Origin: Ruminococcus sp.
GTDB taxonomy: Bacteria; Bacillota; Clostridia; Oscillospirales; Ruminococcaceae
Length of the DNA stretch: 64,000 nt
Assembly (NCBI GenBank): GCA_019420505.1
Contig: JAHZHC010000005.1
Span: forward strand, 1-64,000
Direction of reading: 5' to 3'
Positions 7,414 to 15,165 of the stretch are shown piece by piece. A program made the position numbers and the translations under genes. Below the pieces are notes generated by a model that was not told where the DNA came from, ran no database searches, and was given only the letters and a program-made list of their open reading frames with translations. Numbering within the stretch: the stretch's first letter is position 1; every line of letters starts with the position of its first letter.

Positions 7414-7432
7414 ATTTTATATGGAGGTAAAT

Positions 7433-9079
7433 ATGGATTATAAATTACTTAAAGATTGTGAATCGTTATTGACAGGAGAATATATTAAATATCAGAACTT
7501 ACTTGATTACTTTGAATTGTTAAGAATTTTAATTAACACAGATAGAAAGTTAGCGTTGGAAAAAAATAAAAAGGTGCAGCATATTTCTGCAAAAATGGCT
7601 TCAATGTATGCAGGTGAAAATAATATTGACAATGCAAAGGCTTTTTATAATTTATATAAGCGCAGTTTGCTCCTGTCTGCATTTGATGATTTTGATAGTT
7701 ATCTATTATATATCGAATGGAACAGAGAACCACACAAAAAATTCTATCAGCCACGCCGTGAAGTTTTAAAGGTGGTTGTTGATGATTTGCAAGACCTTGA
7801 GGATGATATAATTGATTTTTTGGCTATAAGTTTACCGCCTCGAGTTGGTAAATCTACTCTCGGAATATTTTATATCACGTGGTTAATGGGTAGACACCCT
7901 GATTTAGCTAACGTAATGAGCGGTCATTCGGACAAACTTACAAAAGGTTTTTACAAAGAAGTTTTAGGAATACTAACAAATAAAGATGATTATTTGTGGA
8001 GTGATGTATTTCCAGATTGTAATATAGCAAATGTTTCTGCGGAAGATGAGAGCATTGATATAAATAAAAAAAGAAGATTTCCTACGTTGACTTGCCGTTC
8101 GATAAGCGGTACATTGACTGGCGCAGTGGAAGTAGGAAAATTGCTGTATGTTGATGATATTATTGAGGACCTTGAAGAAGCATTAAATTTAGATAGATTG
8201 AATAATAAATATAATGCTTATCTAAACCAGTTAAAAGATAGAAAAAAGGATAATGCTAAGGAATTACATATAGGAACACGTTGGGCTGTTGGTGATGTTA
8301 TCGGTCGTATAAAAGAACAGTATCATGATAATCCAAGGTATAGGTTTAGGGTTATTCCTGCAATAGATGAAAATGAAAAAAGTAATTTCGATTACCCGTA
8401 TGGCCTGGGATTTAGTACGAAATATTATTTAGATATGAGGGATAGTATAGATAATGCTACATGGTGCGCTAAGTATCTGGGAAATCCGTACATAAGGGAA
8501 GGGTTATTATTTCCTCCGGATGAGTTAAATTGGTATAATGGAAATCTTCCCGATACTCAGCCTGATATGATTGTTTCAATATGTGACGTTGCGTGGGGCG
8601 GCGGAGATGATTTATTTATGCCGTTTGCATATATATATGGGGACAGCGTGTATATCCATGACATAATATGTAATAATGGAGATAAAACAGTTACAAGACC
8701 TATGGTTATAGGCAAAATGAAAATCCACCGACCTCACAAAACAAGATTTGAAGCGGATAATGGTGGAGCAGAATATGAGGATTACGTTGATGAGCATCTC
8801 AGAAAGGACAAGGTTGTATTAAACATAACACACAGGCGTGCTATAAATAAAACAAGTAAAATGGCAAGGATAATTCAATATGCTCCAGAGATTAAAAAAT
8901 TTTATTTCAGAGATTATAAGCACAGTTCTGCGGAATACCGAAAAGCTATGCAAAAATTAAGTCAGTTTGTTCAGAATGGTAAAAATAAAACTGATGATGT
9001 ACCTGATGGGTTATCTCAGCTGGCAGATTTTATTTATAACGGTGGAACAACAGTGCAAATATTTAAGCGTCCATATTAA
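7433..9079 (+). CDS. terL: terminase large subunit
   Basis: A 548-aa packaging motor and nuclease. The ATPase half has a Walker A-like SLPPRVGKST near residue 133-142 and a Walker B-like LLYVDDIIED near 238. The RNase H-like nuclease half shows the first acidic motif SICDVAWGGGDD near 382 and a second FEADNGG near 439. Length is normal for the family. The start at 7433 is preferred over 7421 because the upstream ATG lies inside the GGAGG ribosome-binding site. Isolated by terminators on both flanks from terS and the portal gene, which is unusual for a late operon. Confidence 0.88.
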   Translation: MDYKLLKDCESLLTGEYIKYQNLLDYFELLRILINTDRKLALEKNKKVQHISAKMASMYAGENNIDNAKAFYNLYKRSLLLSAFDDFDSYLLYIEWNREPHKKFYQPRREVLKVVVDDLQDLEDDIIDFLAISLPPRVGKSTLGIFYITWLMGRHPDLANVMSGHSDKLTKGFYKEVLGILTNKDDYLWSDVFPDCNIANVSAEDESIDINKKRRFPTLTCRSISGTLTGAVEVGKLLYVDDIIEDLEEALNLDRLNNKYNAYLNQLKDRKKDNAKELHIGTRWAVGDVIGRIKEQYHDNPRYRFRVIPAIDENEKSNFDYPYGLGFSTKYYLDMRDSIDNATWCAKYLGNPYIREGLLFPPDELNWYNGNLPDTQPDMIVSICDVAWGGGDDLFMPFAYIYGDSVYIHDIICNNGDKTVTRPMVIGKMKIHRPHKTRFEADNGGAEYEDYVDEHLRKDKVVLNITHRRAINKTSKMARIIQYAPEIKKFYFRDYKHSSAEYRKAMQKLSQFVQNGKNKTDDVPDGLSQLADFIYNGGTTVQIFKRPY

Positions 9080-9121
9080 AAATGCACAAGTATAAATAAT
9101 AAATTTTGTTTAATTTGTATA

Positions 9122-9149
9122 TTGACTTTTGAGAAAGTGACGCTATCTT
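9122..9149 (+). promoter_or_regulatory. candidate promoter of the zinc-ribbon/tRNA cassette
   Basis: TTGACT (9122-9127), 16 bp, TATCTT (9144-9149), just downstream of terL and 20 bp before the zinc-ribbon start. The -10 box is weaker than consensus. Confidence 0.4.
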
Positions 9150-9169
9150 ATAGCTTAGAGGTAATTGAT

Positions 9170-9313
9170 ATGAGTAACTATATAAAAATTAAATGTCCTT
9201 TTTGCGGCAAATGGTTGTTAAACGCTGAAAAAAATGCAGTAGGTAAAATACAGCCTTATTGTAGAAGTTGTAAAAAAACTGTTTTCATAAAATTGCCTTT
9301 AAAAAACGGCTGA
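9170..9313 (+). CDS. small zinc-ribbon (Com-like) protein
   Basis: A 47-aa protein with a two-knuckle zinc ribbon: CPFCGKWL near residue 9 and CRSCKKTV near 32. It resembles the Mu Com family of small phage zinc-finger regulators, which act on translation of a neighbouring gene, although here no such target is evident. GAGG lies upstream of the ATG at 9170. It is the first gene of a cassette that also carries a tRNA and a solitary CRISPR-like repeat. Zinc binding is supported by the motif; the regulatory role is inference. Confidence 0.65.
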   Translation: MSNYIKIKCPFCGKWLLNAEKNAVGKIQPYCRSCKKTVFIKLPLKNG

Positions 9314-9328
9314 TCTCCTTAATTTATT

Positions 9329-9351
9329 AAGAGCTGTTAAAATCAGCTCTT
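9329..9351 (+). other. 8-bp stem-loop just upstream of tRNA-Lys
   Basis: AAGAGCTG (9329-9336) and CAGCTCTT (9344-9351) form a perfect 8-bp stem with a 7-nt loop ending two bases before the tRNA. It lacks a U-tract, so it may protect the upstream mRNA end after tRNA processing rather than terminate. Confidence 0.5.
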
Positions 9352-9353
9352 AT

Positions 9354-9429
9354 GGCAGAATGGAGTAGTGGTTATCTCGCCTGTTTCTTAAGCAGGAGGT
9401 CACAGGTTCGAATCCTGTTTCTGCAACCA
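9354..9429 (+). tRNA. tRNA-Lys(CTT), phage encoded
   Basis: The cloverleaf folds by eye: acceptor GGCAGAA with TTCTGCA (the first pair mismatched), anticodon stem CCTGT/GCAGG enclosing TTCTTAA (anticodon CTT), T-arm ACAGG/CCTGT with the TTCGAAT loop, discriminator A and encoded CCA (9427-9429). The D-stem is weak at its last pair. The sequence reads codon AAG. It sits inside the phage late region, as phage-carried tRNAs often do, and its 3' processing would release the downstream RNA that carries the CRISPR-like repeat. Confidence 0.8.
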
Positions 9430-9485
9430 ACGGTCTATGTTAGTATTTTCTCGAAGACCGTTTCTAAAGTTATAGAAAATGCCCT

Positions 9486-9518
9486 GTCGCCTCACATATG
9501 TGGGGCGAGGATTGAAAT
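9486..9518 (+). CRISPR. solitary type I-C-like CRISPR repeat (no array)
   Basis: A single 33-nt sequence with the hallmarks of type I-C repeats: it opens GTCGC, has a central palindrome (CGCCTCACAT pairing with ATGTGGGGCG, one G-T wobble) and ends GAGGATTGAAAT, close to the canonical GTGGATTGAAAT/C handle. No second repeat or spacer lies within the window, and no cas genes are present. It is 56 nt after a tRNA and followed by AT-rich sequence and a terminator, so it is probably transcribed as part of a small RNA. The repeat resemblance is seen directly; a role as RNA anti-CRISPR is inference. Confidence 0.7.
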
Positions 9519-9536
9519 AATAATAATAATAATATA

Positions 9537-9553
9537 TTAGAGCCTTTGAGCCA
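9537..9553 (+). repeat. second copy of the 17-bp terminator-arm repeat
   Basis: TTAGAGCCTTTGAGCCA occurs here and at 7369-7385, each time as the left arm of a terminator placed directly before a late gene (portal and terL). The sequence just beyond is also similar (ACTA versus GCTA). Confidence 0.75.
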
Positions 9554-9594
9554 ACTACATGGATTTATTTTTGTGTAATTGGCTCAATTTTTTT
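9546..9594 (+). terminator. rho-independent terminator before portal
   Basis: TTGAGCCAA (9546-9554) pairs with TTGGCTCAA (9579-9587) and is followed by seven T (9588-9594). It closes the zinc-ribbon/tRNA/CRISPR-like cassette and abuts the portal ribosome-binding site. Confidence 0.8.
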
Positions 9595-9603
9595 AGGTGG
9601 TGA

Positions 9604-11106
9604 TTGAAGATAAAAAAATTAAACGGAAGGCATGCTATATATAGCAGTGAAAGTTTGATTACTGATAATAATATTTGTGAAATTTTAAAAAAGGCTTTTG
9701 TAATACATAATTTTAATCAATCTGAGATTAATTATCTTCATAGATACCTAAGAGGCAAACAACCTATTTTAAACAGAAAAAAAGAAGTGCGTCCGGAAAT
9801 CAACAACAAAATTGTTGAGAATCACGCACTTGAAATTAATAATTTTAAAGTTGGTTTTATGTTTGGGGAACCTGTCCAGTATGTACGAAGAGGCGATTGC
9901 AATATATCATCTAAAACTGAAGAAGCAAATAATATTGCTACATTAAATGAATTTATGCAATTTGATGATAAAGCAAAAAAAGATAGAGAACTTGCAGAAT
10001 GGTTTAATAAGTGCGGTATAGGATATAAAATTGTAATGCCTACAGAATCCGGTTGTGAAAAACCATTTGAAACTTATGTGCTTGATCCAAGATTCACATT
10101 TATAGTAAGGTCAAATGATTTTAAACGTGAACCTGTTTTAGGTGTTACTTATGTAAAAAAATATAATGATGAAGGCAAGTTTTATTTCTTAGCTACCGTT
10201 TATGCAAAACACAGATCTTGGAAAATTAAATTATCTAATAATCAATATAAAATAGTAGAAAAAAAGCAAAATCCTTTAGGGATGATTCCTATTATTGAAT
10301 ATCGTAATAACCCGGACATGATAGGTTCTTTTGAGTGCGTTTTACCGCTATGTGATGCTATTAATAATTTAACATCTAATAGTCTTGATGGAATAGAACA
10401 GGTTATACAAGCACTTATTTGGTTTAATAACTGTCAGATTTCTAATGATGATTTTAAGACCTTAAGAGACGTAGGAGCAATTCAAACAAAATCAGAGGCT
10501 TCTAACCCAGCAAGCATTCAGGTAATTAAAACAGATTTAAATCAATCAGAAACACAAACAGTTAAAGATGATTTATATCAAAAAATGTTAACAATCGCAA
10601 GCGTACCAGACAGACGTGCCTCTGCTGGTGGAAATACAGGTCAGGCATTAATAATTGGTGAAGGATGGGTAATGGCGGAGAGTGCGGCTAAATCATTAGA
10701 ACCATTGTTTATTTCTTCTGAGAAACAATTATTAAATGTGATTTTGAAAATATGCCAAGACAGTAAAAATGCTCCTGACGAATTAAAAAGCATTGAATTG
10801 CATGATATAGATGTTAAATTCACACGAAATAAAACAGATAATTTGCTTGTAAAAACACAAGCACTTATAAATCTGCTACAATCAGGAATTCACCCAAGAA
10901 TTGCGATAACATATTGTGGATTGTTTTCGGATCCAGAACAAGTTTATCAAGATAGCAAAAATACGCTTGAAGAAATTGCAAATGGCAAGACTTCTGAAAT
11001 CAATAGTGTAATCGGTAAGTCAGATAAGTTAGATGATGATCCCATTACTGATGAAGTATTAAAGTTAATGGATAAGTTGCAAGGTGATAAGGTTGCTGCT
11101 AAGTAA
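9604..11106 (+). CDS. portal protein (SPP1 gp6-like)
   Basis: A 500-aa portal subunit that forms the dodecameric ring through which DNA is packaged. The N-terminal SEINYLHRYLRGKQPIL and VENHALEINNFKVGFMFGEPVQY segments, the central NPLGMIPIIEYRNNPDMIGSFE and the DRRASAGGNTGQAL region are typical of SPP1-type portals. No ATG fits: the ORF opens with TTG at 9604, a few bases after AGGTGG (9595-9600), itself directly after the terminator. Its end overlaps the next gene by 23 bp. Confidence 0.85.
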   Translation: MKIKKLNGRHAIYSSESLITDNNICEILKKAFVIHNFNQSEINYLHRYLRGKQPILNRKKEVRPEINNKIVENHALEINNFKVGFMFGEPVQYVRRGDCNISSKTEEANNIATLNEFMQFDDKAKKDRELAEWFNKCGIGYKIVMPTESGCEKPFETYVLDPRFTFIVRSNDFKREPVLGVTYVKKYNDEGKFYFLATVYAKHRSWKIKLSNNQYKIVEKKQNPLGMIPIIEYRNNPDMIGSFECVLPLCDAINNLTSNSLDGIEQVIQALIWFNNCQISNDDFKTLRDVGAIQTKSEASNPASIQVIKTDLNQSETQTVKDDLYQKMLTIASVPDRRASAGGNTGQALIIGEGWVMAESAAKSLEPLFISSEKQLLNVILKICQDSKNAPDELKSIELHDIDVKFTRNKTDNLLVKTQALINLLQSGIHPRIAITYCGLFSDPEQVYQDSKNTLEEIANGKTSEINSVIGKSDKLDDDPITDEVLKLMDKLQGDKVAAK

Positions 11107-11764
11107 TTTTGATGAATTAGATATTTTGTATATTTCTGAAATGGATTTGCCTACTAAAGAAAAATATCTTAGGCTTCAAATGATGACTGAATTTGAATTA
11201 AGGATTAAACGATTACTTGAAAAGCAAGAAAAAGTTGCAAATAACAAGGATTTAAGTACATCAGAAATTATACTTGCGTTGGAACTGTTTACAGTTCCGT
11301 TAATTAAACAATATAGAGCATTTTCGGATAAATATTATTCAATGTATGTATCATTAATTTCAAATTCTGATAAAACGGGCTATACAAAAGCTGATAACTG
11401 GATAAAACAGCATTCTGTTGATTTTGGCAATTGGGTTCAAGGTACAACATTAAAAGAATTTAAAAATGAAAATACATTTTCGGATTCACGTATAAAAGAT
11501 ATTGTGAGAACAGAAACCAATGAGCTTTGTCAACTTGCAACTTTAGATGGGTTTTATCGTGAGGGATATACTCGAAAAAAATGGATCGCTTTTTTAGATA
11601 AAAAAGCAAGAGACAGTCATATTGCCGCCAATGGACAAATCAAAAGGCTTGATGAACCTTTTTGTATTGGTGATAGTTTACTGATGTTTCCACAGGACAG
11701 CTCAATGGGAGCATCAGCAAAGGAAATTGTTAATTGCAGGTGCATAATGCAACCTGTAAAATAA
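11084..11764 (+). CDS. phage head morphogenesis / minor capsid protein
   Basis: A 226-aa protein of the SPP1 gp7/Mu F group, minor head proteins that bind the portal. The C-terminal half carries the family's signature order: DIVRTETNELCQLA, KKWIAFLDKKARDSH, GDSLLMFPQDSSMGASA and the terminal NCRCIMQP. It is shorter than many relatives, whose N-terminal helical region is longer. The GTG start at 11084 overlaps the portal gene and lacks a clear ribosome-binding site, implying translational coupling. Confidence 0.8.
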   Translation: MIRLLLSNFDELDILYISEMDLPTKEKYLRLQMMTEFELRIKRLLEKQEKVANNKDLSTSEIILALELFTVPLIKQYRAFSDKYYSMYVSLISNSDKTGYTKADNWIKQHSVDFGNWVQGTTLKEFKNENTFSDSRIKDIVRTETNELCQLATLDGFYREGYTRKKWIAFLDKKARDSHIAANGQIKRLDEPFCIGDSLLMFPQDSSMGASAKEIVNCRCIMQPVK

Positions 11765-11841
11765 ATTTGCAGTTGTGCGTTAAACAACAAACATTAGCAG
11801 AGCGACCTGCGTAAAAAAGCGTAGATGTGAAAGGAGTTTTT

Positions 11842-12420
11842 ATGACAAGAGAAGATGTTAAAAAGATTTTTCCTGATGCAAGTGAAGAACAAATTACAAG
11901 CATTTTGAATAATCACAACACCGAAATCATCACAGTGAAAAAAAGCAATTTATCAGTAGATGAATTGAAAAAACTAAAGGATAAAGCTAAAAAGTATGAT
12001 GAATACGAGGCTGATAAACTTACAAATGAAGAAAAAATCCAAAAAGCTTTAGAGGAAGCCGAACTTGCTAAGACAGAAAATCTAAAGATTCTTAACAAAA
12101 GTAAAGCTATTCAAGAACTTGTTAAGGGCGGATTCGCTGAAGATGATTATAAAGACTTTATTGACGGAATTGTTTCTGAAGATGAAGTAAAAACAATCAA
12201 TATGGCCAAATCAATGGTTAATCTTTTATCCAAGAAAAACGCCGAGTTTGAAACTGAATATAAAAATAAGCAATTGGAAGAAATGCTTAAACCTGAAGGC
12301 GGTTCTGATGGTGATGATATTTCCGAAGCGGAACAGTTTGCTGAAAATCTTGCAAAAAATCAAGCAGGGGCTGTTAAATCTGCTGCGGAAGCAAGAAAAT
12401 ATTATATGGGAGGTAATTAA
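11842..12420 (+). CDS. capsid scaffolding protein (GP20-like)
   Basis: A 192-aa acidic, helix-rich protein with long coiled-coil stretches (ELKKLKDKAKKYDEYEADKL, KIQKALEEAELAKTENLKIL), the general architecture of phage scaffolds placed between the minor head protein and the capsid gene. It would template procapsid assembly and leave or be degraded. The ATG at 11842 follows AAAGGAG. The 77 bp before it contain no gene that I can see. Confidence 0.7.
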   Translation: MTREDVKKIFPDASEEQITSILNNHNTEIITVKKSNLSVDELKKLKDKAKKYDEYEADKLTNEEKIQKALEEAELAKTENLKILNKSKAIQELVKGGFAEDDYKDFIDGIVSEDEVKTINMAKSMVNLLSKKNAEFETEYKNKQLEEMLKPEGGSDGDDISEAEQFAENLAKNQAGAVKSAAEARKYYMGGN

Positions 12421-12422
12421 TA

Positions 12423-12749
12423 ATGGCTATGAAGATGAAAACCACAACAGTTGTAGATGATGGTGGTATTTTAAAGTTTAATGACTACAAAGCTGTTCCA
12501 TGTACAATTAAATCGAGTGAAGTTACAGCCGATTCTAACGGCAGAAAAATTGTTAAAGCAGGAACGGAAATAAAAAATGGCGAAAGCGTTATCGGACTTT
12601 TGTTTAAGACAGTTGATGTTACTGACGGGGATGTCGTAGGTGCAGCTATCTATGAAGGCTCTATAGATAATAAGAAACTTGCTAAACTTGGAGTAACTGT
12701 TACTGCTGAAACAAAATCAGCGCTTCCACGGGTTACATTTTTTGATTAA
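12423..12749 (+). CDS. putative head decoration protein
   Basis: A 108-aa beta-rich protein directly before the capsid gene, where decoration/stabilisation proteins normally sit. It contains alternating polar/hydrophobic strands (KAVPCTIKSSEVTADSNG, VIGLLFKTVDVTDGD) and ends ALPRVTFFD. GGAGG lies 10 bp before the ATG. The role is inferred mainly from size and position. Confidence 0.6.
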   Translation: MAMKMKTTTVVDDGGILKFNDYKAVPCTIKSSEVTADSNGRKIVKAGTEIKNGESVIGLLFKTVDVTDGDVVGAAIYEGSIDNKKLAKLGVTVTAETKSALPRVTFFD

Positions 12750-12768
12750 TTAAAAGGAGGAAACATAA

Positions 12769-13848
12769 ATGAATTTGGAACAAATTTTTACCGCCAAATC
12801 TGTTGCTTCGTTTTGGAACACTTTTCAAACGGATAATAATGTAGCACCTTATTTAGGCGAATCAATTTTCCCATCAGCAAAGAAAGCAGGACTTGATATT
12901 AAGTTCATCAAAGGAAATACAGGGCTTCCTATTTCGCTTATGCCATCAGCGTTTGGTGCACAGGTTACTGTAAGAAACCGAATTGGTGTAACGGCACTTC
13001 AGACCGAAATGCCATTCTTCCGTGACAGTTTCGTTGTGGATGAAGTTGACAGACAAAATATTCTCAGAGCTACAGATTCAAACGACCAGTTTGCACAGTC
13101 AACGGTTGCTAATATTTACAGAGATTCTAAAAATCTTATTGATGGTGCAAATGTAGTTCCGGAAAGAATGAGAATGCAGTTGCTTTCACCGGAGGACGGT
13201 TCTCCCAAAATTTCAATTTCAGCAAATGGGGCAAATTATGAGTACAATTTTGATACAGATGGAAGTTTTAAAAATAATAATTTTATAAAACTTTCGGGTA
13301 CGTCAGCATGGACAGATCACGAAAACTCTGATCCGGTAAAAGATATTTCAGATGCTCAAGATTTAATTTTCGAGAAAACCGGAGAAAAACCAAGTATTCT
13401 TATTGTTTCAAAGAAAACTATGAACGACCTTGTAAAAAATAAAACATTACAGTCATACATAATTGCTAATTCTGCTATTTCAGGCGGAGCAATCAGAATG
13501 TCTTCCAAAAGAGTCGTTGAGTTTCTTGCAGAAGAACTTGAAGTTACTGTAATAGTTTACAACAAAAAGTATGAAGATGAAAGCGGCAAAACAAACAGTT
13601 TCTTCCCCGATAACTATGCTACGTTAATTCCAAGCACACCATTAGGTACAACATGGTACGGAACAACACCTGAAGAAGCTGACCTTATGCAAAAGCCGGA
13701 TTCCAATGTAGCAATTGTTAACACAGGTGTTGCTGTTACTGTTATTACAGAGAACAAAGTACCTATAACAACACAAACTATTGCTTCTGAGGTTGTAATG
13801 CCGTCATTTGAGGGTATGAATAAAGTCTTTTGTATTAAAACTGCTTAA
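12769..13848 (+). CDS. major capsid protein (phage capsid E family)
   Basis: A 359-aa HK97-fold capsid subunit of the E-type group. Recognisable segments are the N-terminal LGESIFPSAKKAGLDIKFIKG, the MPSAFGAQVTVRNRIG and EMPFFRDSFVVDEVDRQNI stretch, and the C-terminal LIPSTPLGTTWYGTTPEEADL followed by VAIVNTGVAVTVITE. AAAGGAGG precedes the ATG. It is the central structural gene of the head operon. Confidence 0.88.
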   Translation: MNLEQIFTAKSVASFWNTFQTDNNVAPYLGESIFPSAKKAGLDIKFIKGNTGLPISLMPSAFGAQVTVRNRIGVTALQTEMPFFRDSFVVDEVDRQNILRATDSNDQFAQSTVANIYRDSKNLIDGANVVPERMRMQLLSPEDGSPKISISANGANYEYNFDTDGSFKNNNFIKLSGTSAWTDHENSDPVKDISDAQDLIFEKTGEKPSILIVSKKTMNDLVKNKTLQSYIIANSAISGGAIRMSSKRVVEFLAEELEVTVIVYNKKYEDESGKTNSFFPDNYATLIPSTPLGTTWYGTTPEEADLMQKPDSNVAIVNTGVAVTVITENKVPITTQTIASEVVMPSFEGMNKVFCIKTA

Positions 13849-13859
13849 GGAGAATTAAA

Positions 13860-13973
13860 ATGAAATATCCTTACACTGTAAAACATGACGGTAAGATTTA
13901 TCCGCCTAACACAGAAGTTCCGATAAATAAAGAACCTGTTTCTAAAAAAAGCAGAACAAAACTGAAAGAATAA
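13860..13973 (+). CDS. 37-aa phage protein after capsid
   Basis: A short basic ORF with AAGGAG (13847-13852) 7 bp before the ATG, starting MKYPYTVKHDGKIYPPNTEV and ending in a lysine-rich tail. Similar tiny proteins follow capsid genes in many Firmicutes phages, but I cannot assign a function. Confidence 0.55.
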   Translation: MKYPYTVKHDGKIYPPNTEVPINKEPVSKKSRTKLKE

Positions 13974-13997
13974 TGTTTAATAAAAGGAGTAATTTAT

Positions 13998-14309
13998 TTG
14001 ACACAGTTGGAATTATTAAAAGTTTTTATTCCTGAAAATGAGAATGAAAATATAATAAACGCTTGTCTTGAATTGGCAAAGTCCACTATTTTGAATAAAC
14101 GCTTTCCTTATTTAGATAAAAAGCCAACTGAGGTTGAAGATCAATATAAATCACTTCAAATTGAAATGGCAATTGAAATTTACAATAAAATAGGTGCAGA
14201 AGGAGAAACGGCGCATAGTGAAAATGGAATAAGTCGTACATATGAGAATGCCGGTGTTTCACAGCATTTAATTGATAAAATTGTTCCTTATTGCGGTGTT
14301 ATAAAATGA
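13998..14309 (+). CDS. head-tail connector (gp6/gp15-like)
   Basis: A 103-aa all-helical protein starting at TTG with AAGGAG 9 bp upstream. The QLELLKVFIP opening, helical core (ACLELAKSTILNKRFPYL) and location between capsid and tail-completion genes fit the connector that joins the portal to the tail. Its stop overlaps the next start (ATGA). Confidence 0.65.
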   Translation: MTQLELLKVFIPENENENIINACLELAKSTILNKRFPYLDKKPTEVEDQYKSLQIEMAIEIYNKIGAEGETAHSENGISRTYENAGVSQHLIDKIVPYCGVIK

Positions 14310-14659
14310 GAAGTTTAAAACGAAACCAAAAAAGGATTTGGTATGCCAATCTTATAAAATCAGAAATGGCTATTGATGAATATGACAATTACACTGGCGA
14401 GAATATACCTGTTTATAGCGAAAGAAAACCACTTGACATTTATGTTTCGGCTAATACAGGTGATATATCATCACAAATGTTCGGAAGTCTTACTGATTAT
14501 GATAGAATAATGAGTATTTCCGATATAAATTGTCCTATTGATGAAAACACCATATTATGGATCGATACAGATGAGGAATCTCATAATTTTATTGTAAAGA
14601 AAAAATCAACATCCATTAATGAAGTGGTTTATGCAATAAAACAGGTAACAGTGCAATGA
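14306..14659 (+). CDS. head closure / stopper protein
   Basis: A 117-aa beta-rich protein in the position of SPP1 gp16-like head closure proteins. It contains DIYVSANTGDISSQMFGS and CPIDENTILWID, consistent with the small-barrel fold. The ATG at 14306 within the ATGA overlap is preferred to one five codons upstream. It overlaps the next gene by 4 bp as well. Confidence 0.65.
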   Translation: MRSLKRNQKRIWYANLIKSEMAIDEYDNYTGENIPVYSERKPLDIYVSANTGDISSQMFGSLTDYDRIMSISDINCPIDENTILWIDTDEESHNFIVKKKSTSINEVVYAIKQVTVQ

Positions 14660-15165
14660 AAATAAGAATATCGCTAAGTACCGAAAGTCTTGAAAAAGCT
14701 AAGAGGGAAATTGAAGAATATAAAAAAAGCATACAAGAAAAAGCAAAAAAAGTAGTTTCTACATTGATTGAATATGGTTTTGAAATTTGCAATGCAAAAA
14801 TTCTTGAAATGGATATTTATGATGAGGGTAATTTGGAAAATTCGGTTAGTTCTTATTTTGATGAATCAACAAACAAAGGTTTCATTAAAGTAAACTGTGA
14901 ATACGCTGTATTTGTTGAGTTTGGAACTGGAACAAAGGGCGCAAATAATTCTTATATTGGCGAAGCAATGGCTAACGTAGGATATCAATACGGTGAAGGT
15001 GAGAATTATGTAACCTTGGCTGACGGCAGAATAGGTTGGTATTATCCAAAGGAAGATGGTACTTACCGTTTTACTGAAGGATTGCCCAGCAGACCCTTTA
15101 TGTATGAAACTGCGGTGGAAATGCGAAATAACTTGAACTCAATTGTAAAGGGGGTATTTAAGTGA
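14656..15165 (+). CDS. HK97 gp10-like tail component
   Basis: A 169-aa tail-completion protein. After a helical N-terminus (EKAKREIEEYKKSIQEKAKK) it shows the family hallmark VEFGTGTKG near residue 92 and ends GLPSRPFMYETAVEMRN, both typical of gp10-like neck/tail proteins. ATGA overlaps on the left and GTGA on the right place it in a tightly coupled operon. Confidence 0.8.
   Translation: MKIRISLSTESLEKAKREIEEYKKSIQEKAKKVVSTLIEYGFEICNAKILEMDIYDEGNLENSVSSYFDESTNKGFIKVNCEYAVFVEFGTGTKGANNSYIGEAMANVGYQYGEGENYVTLADGRIGWYYPKEDGTYRFTEGLPSRPFMYETAVEMRNNLNSIVKGVFK

Noticed and set aside
9486..9518. A CRISPR array
   Set aside because: Only one repeat-like unit is present, with no second repeat, leader or cas genes; listed as a solitary repeat instead.
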